A DNA stretch of 64,000 nt from Loxodes magnus (lineage: Eukaryota > Ciliophora > Karyorelictea > Loxodida > Loxodidae), in assembly GCA_946699065.1 (NCBI GenBank), contig CAMPDV010001960.1, forward strand, positions 27,529 through 91,528, in the 5' to 3' direction. The position numbers and the translations under genes were made by a program. Below, piece by piece: positions 1 through 12,943 of this stretch (positions are counted from its first letter, which is position 1; each line of letters opens with the position of its first letter). Below the pieces are notes generated by a model, which worked only from the letters and a program-made list of their open reading frames with translations, was not told the DNA's origin and searched no databases.

Positions 1-2174
1 CCAGTCTGGAAATCCCAGACTTTGATAGATTTATCAAGACTTCCGGAGATAATGAACTTCTGATCATTGGAGATTGCCACTGAACTAACTGTAGAGGAAT
101 GTCCACTTATCGTTCGAGTACAACTTCCAGTCTGGAAATCCCAGACTTTGATAGAGTGATCTCAACTTCCGGAGATAATGAACTTCTGATCATTGGAGAT
201 CGCAAACGAACTAAACTGTAGAGGAATGTCCACTTATCGTTCGAGTACAACTTCCAGTCTGGAAATCCCAGACTTTGATAGAATGATCTCAACTTCCGGA
301 GATAATGAACTTCTGATCATTGGAGATCGCCACTGAACTAACTGTAGAGGAATGTCCACTTAATGTCCGAGTACAACTTCCAGTCTGGAAATCCCAGACT
401 TTGATAGAGTTATCAGAACTTCCGGAGATAATGAACTTCTGATCATTGGAGATCGCAACCGAATTAACTGCCTTGGAATGTCCACTTAATGTCCGAGTAC
501 AACTTCCAGTCTGGAAATCCCAGACTTTGATAGAGTTATCACGACTTCCGGAGATAATGAACTTCTGATCATTGGAGATCGCAACCGAAATAACTGCAGA
601 GGAATGTCCACTTAATGTCCGAGTACAACTTCCAGTCTGGAAATCCCAGACTTTGATAGAGTTATCAAGACTTCCGGAGATAATGAACTTCTGATAATTG
701 GAGATCGCAACCGAATAAACTACCTAGGAATGTCCACTTAATGTCCGAGTACAACTTCCAGTCTGGAAATCCCAGACTTTGATAGAGTTATCTCAACTTC
801 CGGAGATAATGAACTTCTGATCATTGGAGATCGCCACTGAACTAACTGAAGAGGAATGTCCACTTAATGTCCGAGTACAACTTCCAGTCTGGAAATCCCA
901 GACTTTGATAGATTTATCAGAACTTCCGGAGATAATGAACTTCTGATCATTGGAGATCGCAACCGAAATAACTGCAGAGGAATGTCCACTTAATTTCCGA
1001 GTACAACTTCCAGTCTGGAAATCCCAGACTTTGATAGAGTTATCTAAACTTCCGGAGATAATCAACTTTCGATCATTGGAGATCGCAACCGAATAAACTA
1101 CCTAGGAATGTCCACTTAATGTCCGAGTACAACTTCCAGTCTGGAAATCCCAGACTTTGATAGAGTTATCAAGACTTCCGGAGATAATGAACTTCTGATC
1201 ATTGGAGATCGCAACCGAATAAAAAACCTAGGAATGTCCACTTAATGTCCGAGTACAACTTCCAGTCTGGAAATCCCAGACTTTGATAGATTTATCAAGA
1301 CTTCCGGAGATAATGAACTTCTGATGATTGGAGATCGCCACTGAACTAAATGTAGAGGAATGTCCACTTAATGTCCGAGTACAACTTCCAGTCTGGAAAT
1401 CCCAGACTTTGATAGAGTGATCTCAACTTCCGGAGATAATGAACTTCTGATCATTGGAGATCGCAAACGAACTAACTGTAGAGGAATGTCCACTTATCGT
1501 TCGAGTACAACTTCCAGTCTGGAAATCCCAGACTTTGATAGAATGATCTCAACTTCGGAGATAATGAACTTCTGATCATTGGAGATCGCCACTGAACTAA
1601 CTGTAGAGGAATGTCCACTTAATGTCCGAGTACAACTTCCAGTCTGGAAATCCCAGACTTTGATAGAGTTATCAGAACTTCCGGAGATAATGAACTTCTG
1701 ATCATTGGAGATCGCAACCGAATTAACTGCCTTGGAATGTCCACTTAATGTCCGAGTACAACTTCCAGTCTGGAAATCCCAGACTTTGATAGAGTTATCT
1801 ACTTCCGGAGATAATGAACTTTGATCATTGGAGATCGCAACCGAATTAACTCCAGAGGAATGTCCACTTAATGTCCGAGTACAACTTCCAGTCTGGAAAT
1901 CCCAGACTTTGATAGAGTTATCTCAACTTCCGGAGATAATGAACTTCTGATAATTGGAGATCGCAACCGAATTAACTCCAGAGGAATGTCCACTTAATGT
2001 CCGTGTACAACTTCCAGTCTGGAAATCCAAGACTTTGATAGAGTTATCTCAACTTCCGGAGATAATGAACTTCTGATCATTGGAGATCGCAAACGAACTA
2101 ACTCTTGAGGAATGTCCACTTAATGTCCGAGTACAACTTCCAGTCTGGAAATCCCAGACTTTGATAGAGTTATC

Positions 2175-2621
2175 TCAACTTCCGGAGATAATGAACTTCT
2201 GATCATTGGAGATCGCAACCGAAATAACTCTTGAGGAATGTCCACTTAATGTCCGAGTACAACTTCCAGTCTGGAAATCCCAGACTTTGATAGAGTTATC
2301 AGAACTTCCGGAGATAATGAACTTCTGATCATTGGAGATCGCAACCGAAATAACTGCAGAGGAATGTCCACTTAATGTCCGAGTACAACTTCCAGTCTGG
2401 AAATCCCAGACTTTGATAGAGTTATCAGAACTTCCGGAGATAATGAACTTCTGATCATTGGAGATCGCCACTGAACTAACTGTAGAGGAATGTCCACTTA
2501 ATGTCCGAGTACAACTTCCAGTCTGGAAATCCCAGACTTTGATAGAGTTATCAGAACTTCCGGAGATAATGAACTTCTGATCATTGAGATCGCAACGAAT
2601 TAACTCCAGAGGAATGTCCAC
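2175..2621 (-). pseudogene. WD40 fragment, left arm, 148 aa
   Basis: About 3.3 in-frame blades. The first dozen residues are out of frame, because two one-base deletions at 2585-2596 bring an unrelated frame into register with the WD40 frame. It mirrors the 9270-9716 stretch, which lacks those two deletions. It stops at an in-frame TGA in column 23. Confidence 0.45.
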
Positions 2622-4009
2622 TTAATGTCCGAGTACAACTTCCAGTCTGGAAATCCCAGACTTTGATAGATTTATCAAGACTTCCGGAGATAATGAACTT
2701 CTGATCATTGGAGATCGCCACTGAACTAACTGTAGAGGAATGTCCACTTAATGTCCGAGTACAACTTCCAGTCTGGAAATCCCAGACTTTGATAGAGTTA
2801 TCAAGACTTCCGGAGATAATGAACTTCTGATCATTGGAGATCGCCACTGAACTAAATGTAGAGGAATGTCCACTTAATGTCCGAGTACAACTTCCAGTCT
2901 GGAAATCCCAGACTTTGATAGAGTGATCTAAACTTCCGGAGATAATCAACTTTCGATCATTGGAGATCTCAACCGAATAAACTACCTAGGAATGTCCACT
3001 TAATGTCCGAGTACAACTTCCAGTCTGGAAATCCCAGACTTTGATAGAGTTATCAGAACTTCCGGAGATAATGAACTTCTGATAATTGGAGATCGCCACT
3101 GAACTAACTGTAGAGGAATGTCCCACTTAATGTCCGAGTACAACTTCCAGTCTGGAAATCCCAGACTTTGATAGATTTATCACGACTTCCGGAGATAATG
3201 AACTTCTGATAATTGGAGATCGCCACTGAAATAACTGTAGAGGAATGTCCACTTAATGTCCGAGTACAACTTCCAGTCTGGAAATCCCAGACTTTGATAG
3301 AGTGATCTCAACTTCCGGAGATAATGAACTTCTGATCATTGGAGATCGCCACTGAAATAACTGCCTTGGAATGTCCACTTAATGTCCGAGTACAACTTCC
3401 AGTCTGGAAATCCCCGACTTTGATAGAGTTATCAGAACTTCCGGAGATAATGAACTTCTGATAATTGGAGATCGCAACCGAAATAACTCAAGAGGAATGT
3501 CCACTTAATGTCCGAGTACAACTTCCAGTCTGGAAATCCCAGACTTTGATAGAGTTATCAGAACTTCCGGAGATAATGAACTTCTGATCATTGGAGATCG
3601 CAACCGAATAAACTACCTAGGAATGTCCACTTAATGTCCGAGTACAATTTTCAGTCTGGAAATCCCAGACTTTGATAGAGTTATCTCAACTTCCGGAGAT
3701 AATGAACTTCTGATCATTGGAGATCGCCACTGAACTAAATGTAGAGGAATGTCCACTTAATGTCCGAGTACAACTTCCAGTCTGGAAATCCCAGACTTTG
3801 ATAGAGTTATCTCAACTTCCGGAGATAATGAACTTCTGATAATTGGAGATCGCCACTGAAACTAAATGTAGAGGAATGTCCACTTAATGTCCGAGTACAA
3901 CTTCCAGTCTGGAAATCCCAGACTTTGATAGAGTTATCTAAACTTCCGGAGATAATGAACTTCTGATAATTGGAGATCGCCACTGAACTAACTGTAGAGG
4001 AATGTCCAC

Positions 4010-4486
4010 TTAATGTCCGAGTACAACTTCCAGTCTGGAAATCCCAGACTTTGATAGAGTTATCAAGACTTCCGAGATAATGAACTTCTGATCATTGGAG
4101 ATCGCCACTGAACTAACTGTAGAGGAATGTCCACTTAATGTCCGAGTACAACTTCCAGTCTGGAAATCCCAGACTTTGATAGAGTTATCAAGACTTCCGG
4201 AGATAATGAACTTCTGATCATTGGAGATCGCCACTGAACTAACTGTAGAGGAATGTCCACTTAATGTCCGAGTACAACTTCCAGTCTGGAAATCCCAGAC
4301 TTTGATAGAGTTATCAGAACTTCCGGAGATAATGAACTTCTGATCATTGGAGATCGCAACCGAATTAACTCCAGAGGAATGTCCACTTAATGTCCGAGTA
4401 CAACTTCCAGTCTGGAAATCCCAGACTTTGATAGAGTTATCAGAACTTCCGGAGATAATGAACTTCTGATCATTGGAGATCGCCAC
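4010..4486 (-). pseudogene. WD40 fragment, left arm, 158 aa
   Basis: About 3.6 WD40 units on the minus strand. The frame opens at a GTG inside a blade and is lost at its end: a one-base loss near 4076 turns the last blade into out-of-frame residues. It mirrors 7405-7881 on the other arm, where the damage lies elsewhere, so this is a copy of array sequence rather than a separate gene. Confidence 0.5.
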
Positions 4487-5929
4487 TGAACTAACTGTAG
4501 AGGAATGTCCACTTAATGTCCGAGTACAACTTCCAGTCTGGAAATCCAGACTTTGATAGATTTATCAGAACTTCCGGAGATAATGAACTTCTGATCATTG
4601 GAGATCGCAACCGAAATAACTGCAGAGGAATGTCCACTTAATGTCCGAGTACAACTTCCAGTCTGGAAATCCCAGACTTTGATAGAGTTATCAGAACTTC
4701 CGGAGATAATCAACTTTCGATCATTGGAGATCTCAACCGAATAAACTACCTAGGAATGTCCACTTAATGTCCGAGTACAACTTCCAGTCTGGAAATCCCA
4801 GACTTTGATAGAGTTATCTAAACTTCCGGAGATAATGAACTTCTGATAATTGGAGATCGCAACCGAATAAACTACCTAGGAATGTCCACTTAATGTCCGA
4901 GTACAACTTCCAGTCTGGAAATCCCAGACTTTGATAGATTTATCACGACTTCCGGAGATAATGAACTTCTGATAATTGGAGATCGCCACTGAACTAACTG
5001 TAGAGGAATGTCCACTTAATGTCCGAGTACAACTTCCAGTCTGGAAATCCCAGACTTTGATAGAGTTATCAGAACTTCCGGAGATAATGAACTTCTGATC
5101 ATTGGAGATCGCAACCGAAATAACTGCAGAGGAATGTCCACTTAATGTCCGAGTACAACTTCCAGTCTGGAAATCCCAGACTTTGATAGAGTTATCAGAA
5201 CTTCCGGAGATAATGAACTTCTGATCATTGGAGATCGCCACTGAACTAACTGTAGAGGAATGTCCACTTAATGTCCGAGTACAACTTCCAGTCTGGAAAT
5301 CCCAGACTTTGATAGAGTTATCTCAACTTCCGGAGATAATGAACTTCTGATCATTGGAGATCGCACCGAAATAACTCTTGAGGAATGTCCCCTTAATGTC
5401 CGAGTACAACTTCCAGTCTGGAAATCCCAGACTTTGATAGAGTTATCAAGACTTCCGGAGATAATGAACTTCTGATAATTGGAGATCGCCACTGAACTAA
5501 ATGTAGAGGAATGTCCACTTAATGTCCGAGTACAACTTCCAGTCTGGAAATCCCAGACTTTGATAGAGTTATCAAGACTTCCGGAGATAATGAACTTCTG
5601 ATAATTGGAGATCGCCACTGAACTAAATGTAGAGGAATGTCCACTTAATGTCCGAGTACAACTTCCAGTCTGGAAATCCCAGACTTTGATAGAGTTATCT
5701 CAACTTCCGGAGATAATCAACTTTCGATCATTGGAGATCTCAACCGAATAAACTACCTAGGAATGTCCACTTAATGTCCGAGTACAACTTCCAGTCTGGA
5801 AATCCCAGACTTTGATAGAGTTATCTCAACTTCCGGAGATAATGAACTTCTGATCATTGGAGATCGCAACCGAAATAACTCTTGAGGAATGTCCACTTAA
5901 TGTCCGAGTACAACTTCCAGTCTGGAAAT

Positions 5930-5961
5930 CCCAGACTTTGATAGAGTTATCTAAGTCTGGG
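5930..5961. other. Fold-back junction (array inversion point)
   Basis: Array direction flips here with no spacer. CCCAGACTT at 5930-5938 faces AAGTCTGGG at 5953-5961. Between them, GATAGAGTTATC has GATA/TATC arms around a 4-nt loop. This micro-inverted repeat is part of every unit (GATAACTCTATC), so a polymerase or assembler could turn round on it. The next 260 bases match exactly between arms before the first one-base difference. Confidence 0.93.
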
Positions 5962-7654
5962 ATTTCCAGACTGGAAGTTGTACTCGGACATTAAGTGGAC
6001 ATTCCTCAAGAGTTATTTCGGTTGCGATCTCCAATGATCAGAAGTTCATTATCTCCGGAAGTTGAGATAACTCTATCAAAGTCTGGGATTTCCAGACTGG
6101 AAGTTGTACTCGGACATTAAGTGGACATTCCTAGGTAGTTTATTCGGTTGAGATCTCCAATGATCGAAAGTTGATTATCTCCGGAAGTTGAGATAACTCT
6201 ATCAAAGTCTGGGATTTCAGACTGGAAGTTGTACTCGGACATTAAGTGGACATTCCTCTACATTTAGTTCAGTGGCGATCTCCAATTATCAGAAGTTCAT
6301 TATCTCCGGAAGTCTTGATAACTCTATCAAAGTCTGGGATTTCCAGACTGGAAGTTGTACTCGGACATTAAGTGGACATTCCTCTACATTTAGTTCAGTG
6401 GCGATCTCCAATTATCAGAAGTTCATTATCTCCGGAAGTCTTGATAACTCTATCAAAGTCTGGGATTTCCAGACTGAAGTTGTACTCGGACATTAAGGGG
6501 ACATTCCTCAAGAGTTATTTCGGTTGCGATCTCCAATGATCAGAAGTTCATTATCTCCGGAAGTTGAGATAACTCTATCAAAGTCTGGGATTTCCAGACT
6601 GGAAGTTGTACTCGGACATTAAGTGGACATTCCTCTACAGTTAGTTCAGTGGCGATCTCCAATGATCAGAAGTTCATTATCTCCGGAAGTTCTGATAACT
6701 CTATCAAAGTCTGGGATTTCCAGACTGGAAGTTGTACTCGGACATTAAGTGGACATTCCTCTGCAGTTATTTCGGTTGCGATCTCCAATGATCAGAAGTT
6801 CATTATCTCCGGAAGTTCTGATAACTCTATCAAAGTCTGGGATTTCCAGACTGGAAGTTGTACTCGGACATTAAGTGGACATTCCTCTACAGTTAGTTCA
6901 GTGGCGATCTCCAATTATCAGAAGTTCATTATCTCCGGAAGTCGTGATAAATCTATCAAAGTCTGGGATTTCCAGACTGGAAGTTGTACTCGGACATTAA
7001 GTGGACATTCCTAGGTAGTTTATTCGGTTGCGATCTCCAATTATCAGAAGTTCATTATCTCCGGAAGTTTAGATAACTCTATCAAAGTCTGGGATTTCCA
7101 GACTGGAAGTTGTACTCGGACATTAAGTGGACATTCCTAGGTAGTTTATTCGGTTGAGATCTCCAATGATCGAAAGTTGATTATCTCCGGAAGTTCTGAT
7201 AACTCTATCAAAGTCTGGGATTTCCAGACTGGAAGTTGTACTCGGACATTAAGTGGACATTCCTCTGCAGTTATTTCGGTTGCGATCTCCAATGATCAGA
7301 AGTTCATTATCTCCGGAAGTTCTGATAAATCTATCAAAGTCTGGGATTTCCAGACTGGAAGTTGTACTCGGACATTAAGTGGACATTCCTCTACAGTTAG
7401 TCAGTGGCGATCTCCAATGATCAGAAGTTCATTATCTCCGGAAGTTCTGATAACTTATCAAAGTCTGGGATTTCCAGACTGGAAGTTGTACTCGGACATT
7501 AAGTGGACATTCCTCTGGAGTTAATTCGGTTGCGATCTCCAATGATCAGAAGTTCATTATCTCCGGAAGTTCTGATAACTCTATCAAAGTCTGGGATTTC
7601 CAGACTGGAAGTTGTACTCGGACATTAAGTGGACATTCCTCTACAGTTAGTTCA

Positions 7655-8077
7655 GTGGCGATCTCCAATGATCAGAAGTTCATTATCTCCGGAAGTCTTG
7701 ATAACTCTATCAAAGTCTGGGATTTCCAGACTGGAAGTTGTACTCGGACATTAAGTGGACATTCCTCTACAGTTAGTTCAGTGGCGATCTCCAATGATCA
7801 GAAGTTCATTATCTCCGGAAGTCTTGATAACTCTATCAAAGTCTGGGATTTCCAGACTGGAAGTTGTACTCGGACATTAAGTGGACATTCCTCTACAGTT
7901 AGTTCAGTGGCGATCTCCAATTATCAGAAGTTCATTATCTCCGGAAGTTTAGATAACTCTATCAAAGTCTGGGATTTCCAGACTGGAAGTTGTACTCGGA
8001 CATTAAGTGGACATTCCTCTACATTTAGTTCAGTGGCGATCTCCAATTATCAGAAGTTCATTATCTCCGGAAGTTGA
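7655..8077 (+). pseudogene. WD40 fragment, 140 aa
   Basis: A little over three units with Ser-Thr-Val/Phe at columns 4-6 and Leu or TGA at column 23. It opens at a GTG in column 9 and ends at TGA in column 23. Just downstream, a base is missing near 8097. It is flanked by other broken units of the indel-rich arm. Confidence 0.45.
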
Positions 8078-8938
8078 GATAACTCTATCAAAGTCTGGAT
8101 TTCCAGACTGGAAGTTGTACTCGGACATTAAGTGGACATTCCTCTACATTTAGTTCAGTGGCGATCTCCAATGATCAGAAGTTCATTATCTCCGGAAGTT
8201 GAGATAACTCTATCAAAGTCTGGGATTTCCAGACTGAAATTGTACTCGGACATTAAGTGGACATTCCTAGGTAGTTTATTCGGTTGCGATCTCCAATGAT
8301 CAGAAGTTCATTATCTCCGGAAGTTCTGATAACTCTATCAAAGTCTGGGATTTCCAGACTGGAAGTTGTACTCGGACATTAAGTGGACATTCCTCTTGAG
8401 TTATTTCGGTTTGCGATCTCCAATTATCAGAAGTTCATTATCTCCGGAAGTTCTGATAACTCTATCAAAGTCGGGGATTTCCAGACTGGAAGTTGTACTC
8501 GGACATTAAGTGGACATTCCAAGGCAGTTATTTCAGTGGCGATCTCCAATGATCAGAAGTTCATTATCTCCGGAAGTTGAGATCACTCTATCAAAGTCTG
8601 GGATTTCCAGACTGGAAGTTGTACTCGGACATTAAGTGGACATTCCTCTACAGTTATTTCAGTGGCGATCTCCAATTATCAGAAGTTCATTATCTCCGGA
8701 AGTCGTGATAAATCTATCAAAGTCTGGGATTTCCAGACTGGAAGTTGTACTCGGACATTAAGTGGACATTCCTCTACAGTTAGTTCAGTGGCGATCTCCA
8801 ATTATCAGAAGTTCATTATCTCCGGAAGTTCTGATTAACTCTATCAAAGTCTGGGATTTCCAGACTGGAAGTTGTACTCGGACATTAAGTGGACATTCCT
8901 AGGTAGTTTATTCGGTTGAGATCTCCAATGATCGAAAG

Positions 8939-9562
8939 TTGATTATCTCCGGAAGTTTAGATCACTCTATCAAAGTCTGGGATTTCCAGACTGGAAGTTG
9001 TACTCGGACATTAAGTGGACATTCCTCTACATTTAGTTCAGTGGCGATCTCCAATGATCAGAAGTTCATTATCTCCGGAAGTCTTGATAACTCTATCAAA
9101 GTCTGGGATTTCCAGACTGGAAGTTGTACTCGGACATTAAGTGGACATTCCTCTACAGTTAGTTCAGTGGCGATCTCCAATGATCAGAAGTTCATTATCT
9201 CCGGAAGTCTTGATAAATCTATCAAAGTCTGGGATTTCCAGACTGGAAGTTGTACTCGGACATTAAGTGGACATTCCTCTGGAGTTAATTCGGTTGCGAT
9301 CTCCAATGATCAGAAGTTCATTATCTCCGGAAGTTCTGATAACTCTATCAAAGTCTGGGATTTCCAGACTGGAAGTTGTACTCGGACATTAAGTGGACAT
9401 TCCTCTACAGTTAGTTCAGTGGCGATCTCCAATGATCAGAAGTTCATTATCTCCGGAAGTTCTGATAACTCTATCAAAGTCTGGGATTTCCAGACTGGAA
9501 GTTGTACTCGGACATTAAGTGGACATTCCTCTGCAGTTATTTCGGTTGCGATCTCCATATGA
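8939..9562 (+). pseudogene. WD40 fragment, 207 aa
   Basis: About five units, the longest open run in the indel-rich arm. It opens just after a TAG-containing unit (TAG near 8909) in the lineage with Arg 15, Leu 17 and His 25. It ends at a one-base insertion near 9558 that is absent from the mirrored position in the left arm; without it the frame would run on. The left-arm counterpart is 2581-2949. Confidence 0.5.
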
Positions 9563-10090
9563 TCAGAAGTTCATTATCTCCGGAAGTTCTGATAACTCTA
9601 TCAAAGTCTGGGATTTCCAGACTGGAAGTTGTACTCGGACATTAAGTGGACATTCCTCAAGAGTTATTTCGGTTGCGATCTCCAATGATCAGAAGTTCAT
9701 TATCTCGGAAGTTGAGATAACTCTATCAAAGTCTGGGATTTCCAGACTGGAAGTTGTACTCGGACATTAAGTGGACATTCCTCAAGAGTTAGTTCGTTTG
9801 CGATCTCCAATGATCAGAAGTTCATTATCTCCGGAAGTTGAGATAACTCTATCAAAGTCTTGGATTTCCAGACTGGAAGTTGTACACGGACATTAAGTGG
9901 ACATTCCTCTGGAGTTAATTCGGTTGCGATCTCCAATTATCAGAAGTTCATTATCTCCGGAAGTTGAGATAACTCTATCAAAGTCTGGGATTTCCAGACT
10001 GGAAGTTGTACTCGGACATTAAGTGGACATTCCTCTGGAGTTAATTCGGTTTGCGATCTCCAATGATCAGAAGTTCATTATCTCCGGAAG

Positions 10091-10097
10091 TAGATAA
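10091..10097 (+). other. Inherited 2-base deletion at column 23 (example; also 18656, 21552, 60627, 63524)
   Basis: GGAAGT-AGA-TAA replaces GGAAGT-AGA-GAT-AAC, losing two bases and making the only in-frame TAA seen in the array. The same event is at all five plus-strand sites and at the left-arm mirror site near 1799. At 10091, 21552 and 63524 it is followed by the same unit (Lys-Ala-Val-Asn). It is therefore one ancestral mutation spread by duplication, not independent errors. Confidence 0.85.
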
Positions 10098-12943
10098 CTC
10101 TATCAAAGTCTGGGATTTCCAGACTGGAAGTTGTACTCGGACATTAAGTGGACATTCCAAGGCAGTTAATTCGGTTGCGATCTCCAATGATCAGAAGTTC
10201 ATTATCTCCGGAAGTTCTGATAACTCTATCAAAGTCTGGGATTTCCAGACTGGAAGTTGTACTCGGACATTAAGTGGACATTCCTCTACAGTTAGTTCAG
10301 TGGCGATCTCCAATGATCAGAAGTTCATTATCTCCGGAAGTTGAGATCATTCTATCAAAGTCTGGGATTTCCAGACTGGAAGTTGTACTCGAACGATAAG
10401 TGGACATTCCTCTACAGTTAGTTCGTTTGCGATCTCCAATGATCAGAAGTTCATTATCTCCGGAAGTTGAGATCACTCTATCAAAGTCTGGGATTTCCAG
10501 ACTGGAAGTTGTACTCGGACATTAAGTGGACATTCCTCTACATTTAGTTCAGTGGCGATCTCCAATCATCAGAAGTTCATTATCTCCGGAAGTCTTGATA
10601 AATCTATCAAAGTCTGGGATTTCCAGACTGGAAGTTGTACTCGGACATTAAGTGGACATTCCTAGGTTTTTTATTCGGTTGCGATCTCCAATGATCAGAA
10701 GTTCATTATCTCCGGAAGTCTTGATAACTCTATCAAAGTCTGGGATTTCCAGACTGGAAGTTGTACTCGGACATTAAGTGACATTCCTAGGTAGTTTATT
10801 CGGTTGCGATCTCCAATGATCGAAAGTTGATTATCTCCGGAAGTTTAGATAACTCTATCAAAGTCTGGGATTTCCAGACTGGAAGTTGTACTCGGAAATT
10901 AAAGTGGACATTCCTCTGCAGTTATTTCGGTTGCGATCTCCAATGATCAGAAGTTCATTATCTCCGGAAGTTCTGATAAATCTATCAAAGTCTGGATTTC
11001 CAGACTGGAAGTTGTACTCGGACATTAAGTGGACATTCCTCTTCAGTTAGTCAGTGGCGATCTCCAATGATCAGAAGTTCATTATCTCCGGAAGTTGAGA
11101 TAACTCTATCAAAGTCTGGGATTTCCAGACTGGAAGTTGTACTCGGACATTAAGTGGACATTCCTAGGTAGTTTATTCGGTTGCGATCTCCAATTATCAG
11201 AAGTTCATTATCTCCGGAAGTCTTGATAACTCTATCAAAGTCTGGGATTTCCAGACTGGAAGTTGTACTCGGACATTAAGTGGACATTCCTCTGCAGTTA
11301 TTTCGGTTGCGATCTCCAATGATCAGAAGTTCATTATCTCCGGAAGTCGTGATAACTCTATCAAAGTCTGGGATTTCCAGACTGGAAGTTGTACTCGGAC
11401 ATTAAGTGGACATTCCAAGGCAGTTAATTCGGTTGCGATCTCCAATGATCAGAAGTTCATTATCTCCGGAAGTTCTGATAACTCTATCAAAGTCTGGGAT
11501 TTCCAGACTGGAAGTTGTACTCGGACATTAAGTGGACATTCCTCTACAGTTAGTTCAGTGGCGATCTCCAATGATCAGAAGTTCATTATCTCCGGAAGTT
11601 GAGATCATTCTATCAAAGTCTGGGATTTCCAGACTGGAAGTTGTACTCGAACGATAAGTGGACATTCCTCTACAGTTAGTTCGTTTGCGATCTCCAATGA
11701 TCAGAAGTTCATTATCTCCGGAAGTTGAGATCACTCTATCAAAGTCTGGGATTTCCAGACTGGAAGTTGTACTCGAACGATAAGTGGACATTCCTCTACA
11801 GTTAGTTCAGTGGCAATCTCCAATGATCAGAAGTTCATTATCTCCGGAAGTCTTGATAAATCTATCAAAGTCTGGGATTTCCAGACTGGAAGTTGTACTC
11901 GGACATTAAGTGGACATTCCTAGGTTTTTTATTCGGTTGCGATCTCCAATGATCAGAAGTTCATTATCTCCGGAAGTTGAGATAACTCTATCAAAGTCTG
12001 GGATTTCCAGACTGGAAGTTGTACTCGGACATTAAGTGGACATTCCTAGGTAGTTTATTCGGTTGCGATCTCCAATGATCGAAAGTTGATTATCTCCGGA
12101 AGTTTAGATAACTCTATCAAAGTCTGGGATTTCCAGACTGGAAGTTGTACTCGGAAATTAAGTGGACATTCCTCTGCAGTTATTTCGGTTGCGATCTCCA
12201 ATGATCAGAAGTTCATTATCTCCGGAAGTTCTGATAAATCTATCAAAGTCTGGGATTTCCAGACTGGAAGTTGTACTCGGACATTAAGGGGACATTCCTC
12301 TACATTTAGTTCAGTTGCGATCTCCAATGATCAGAAGTTCATTATCTCCGGAAGTTGAGATAACTCTATCAAAGTCTGGGATTTCCAGACTGGAAGTTGT
12401 ACTCGGACATTAAGTGGACATTCCTAGGTAGTTTATTCGGTTGCGATCTCCAATTATCAGAAGTTCATTATCTCCGGAAGTCTTGATAACTCTATCAAAG
12501 TCTGGGATTTCCAGACTGGAAGTTGTACTCGGACATTAAGTGGACATTCCTCTGCAGTTATTTCGGTTGCGATCTCCAATGATCAGAAGTTCATTATCTC
12601 CGGAAGTCGTGATAACTCTATCAAAGTCTGGGATTTCCAGACTGGAAGTTGTACTCGGACATTAAGTGGACATTCCTCTACATTTAGTTCAGTGGCGATC
12701 TCCAATGATCAGAAGTTCATTATCTCCGGAAGTTGAGATAACTCTATCAAAGTCTGGGATTTCCAGACTGGAAGTTGTACTCGGACATTAAGTGGACATT
12801 CCTCTACAGTTAGTTCAGTGGCGATCTCCAATGATCAGAAGTTCATTATCTCCGGAAGTTGAGATAACTCTATCAAAGTCTGGGATTTCCAGACTGGAAG
12901 TTGTACTCGGACATTAAGTGGACATTCCTCTGCAGTTAGTTCA

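Larger units (their letters stand above)
1..5945 (-). repeat. Left arm of large inverted duplication (minus-strand WD40 units)
   Basis: About 47 units read on the minus strand. Unit by unit this arm mirrors 5946-11890: position x matches about 11891-x. Rare markers match too, such as the GTG-GCA-ATC variant near 75 and near 11815, and the 2-base deletion near 1799 and near 10092. One-base indels are frequent (near 1553, 2585-2596, 3124, 3861, 4076, 4548, 5366) and are mostly absent from the mirror positions. They break the WD40 frame repeatedly, so no reliable coding run exists here. The likely explanation is that both strands of one molecule were read into the contig. Confidence 0.93.
5946..11890 (+). 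repeat. Right arm of inverted duplication, indel-rich WD40 units
   Basis: About 47 plus-strand units that pair with 1-5945. At least 14 small indels break the frame, e.g. near 6217, 6476, 7402, 7456, 8097, 8411, 8836, 9558, 9707, 10052, 10782, 10902, 10993 and 11051. The 2-base deletion at 10091-10097 is the exception: it is shared with the left arm and with four downstream sites, so it is real. Below about 11.05 kb the sequence behaves like unpolished long-read data. Above it, units keep exact length for kilobases. Confidence 0.88.

Noticed and set aside
5930..5961. Telomeric hairpin or replication origin at the inversion point
   Set aside because: No telomere-like repeat, AT-rich element or unique sequence is at the turn; it is ordinary array sequence folded on a unit-internal inverted repeat.
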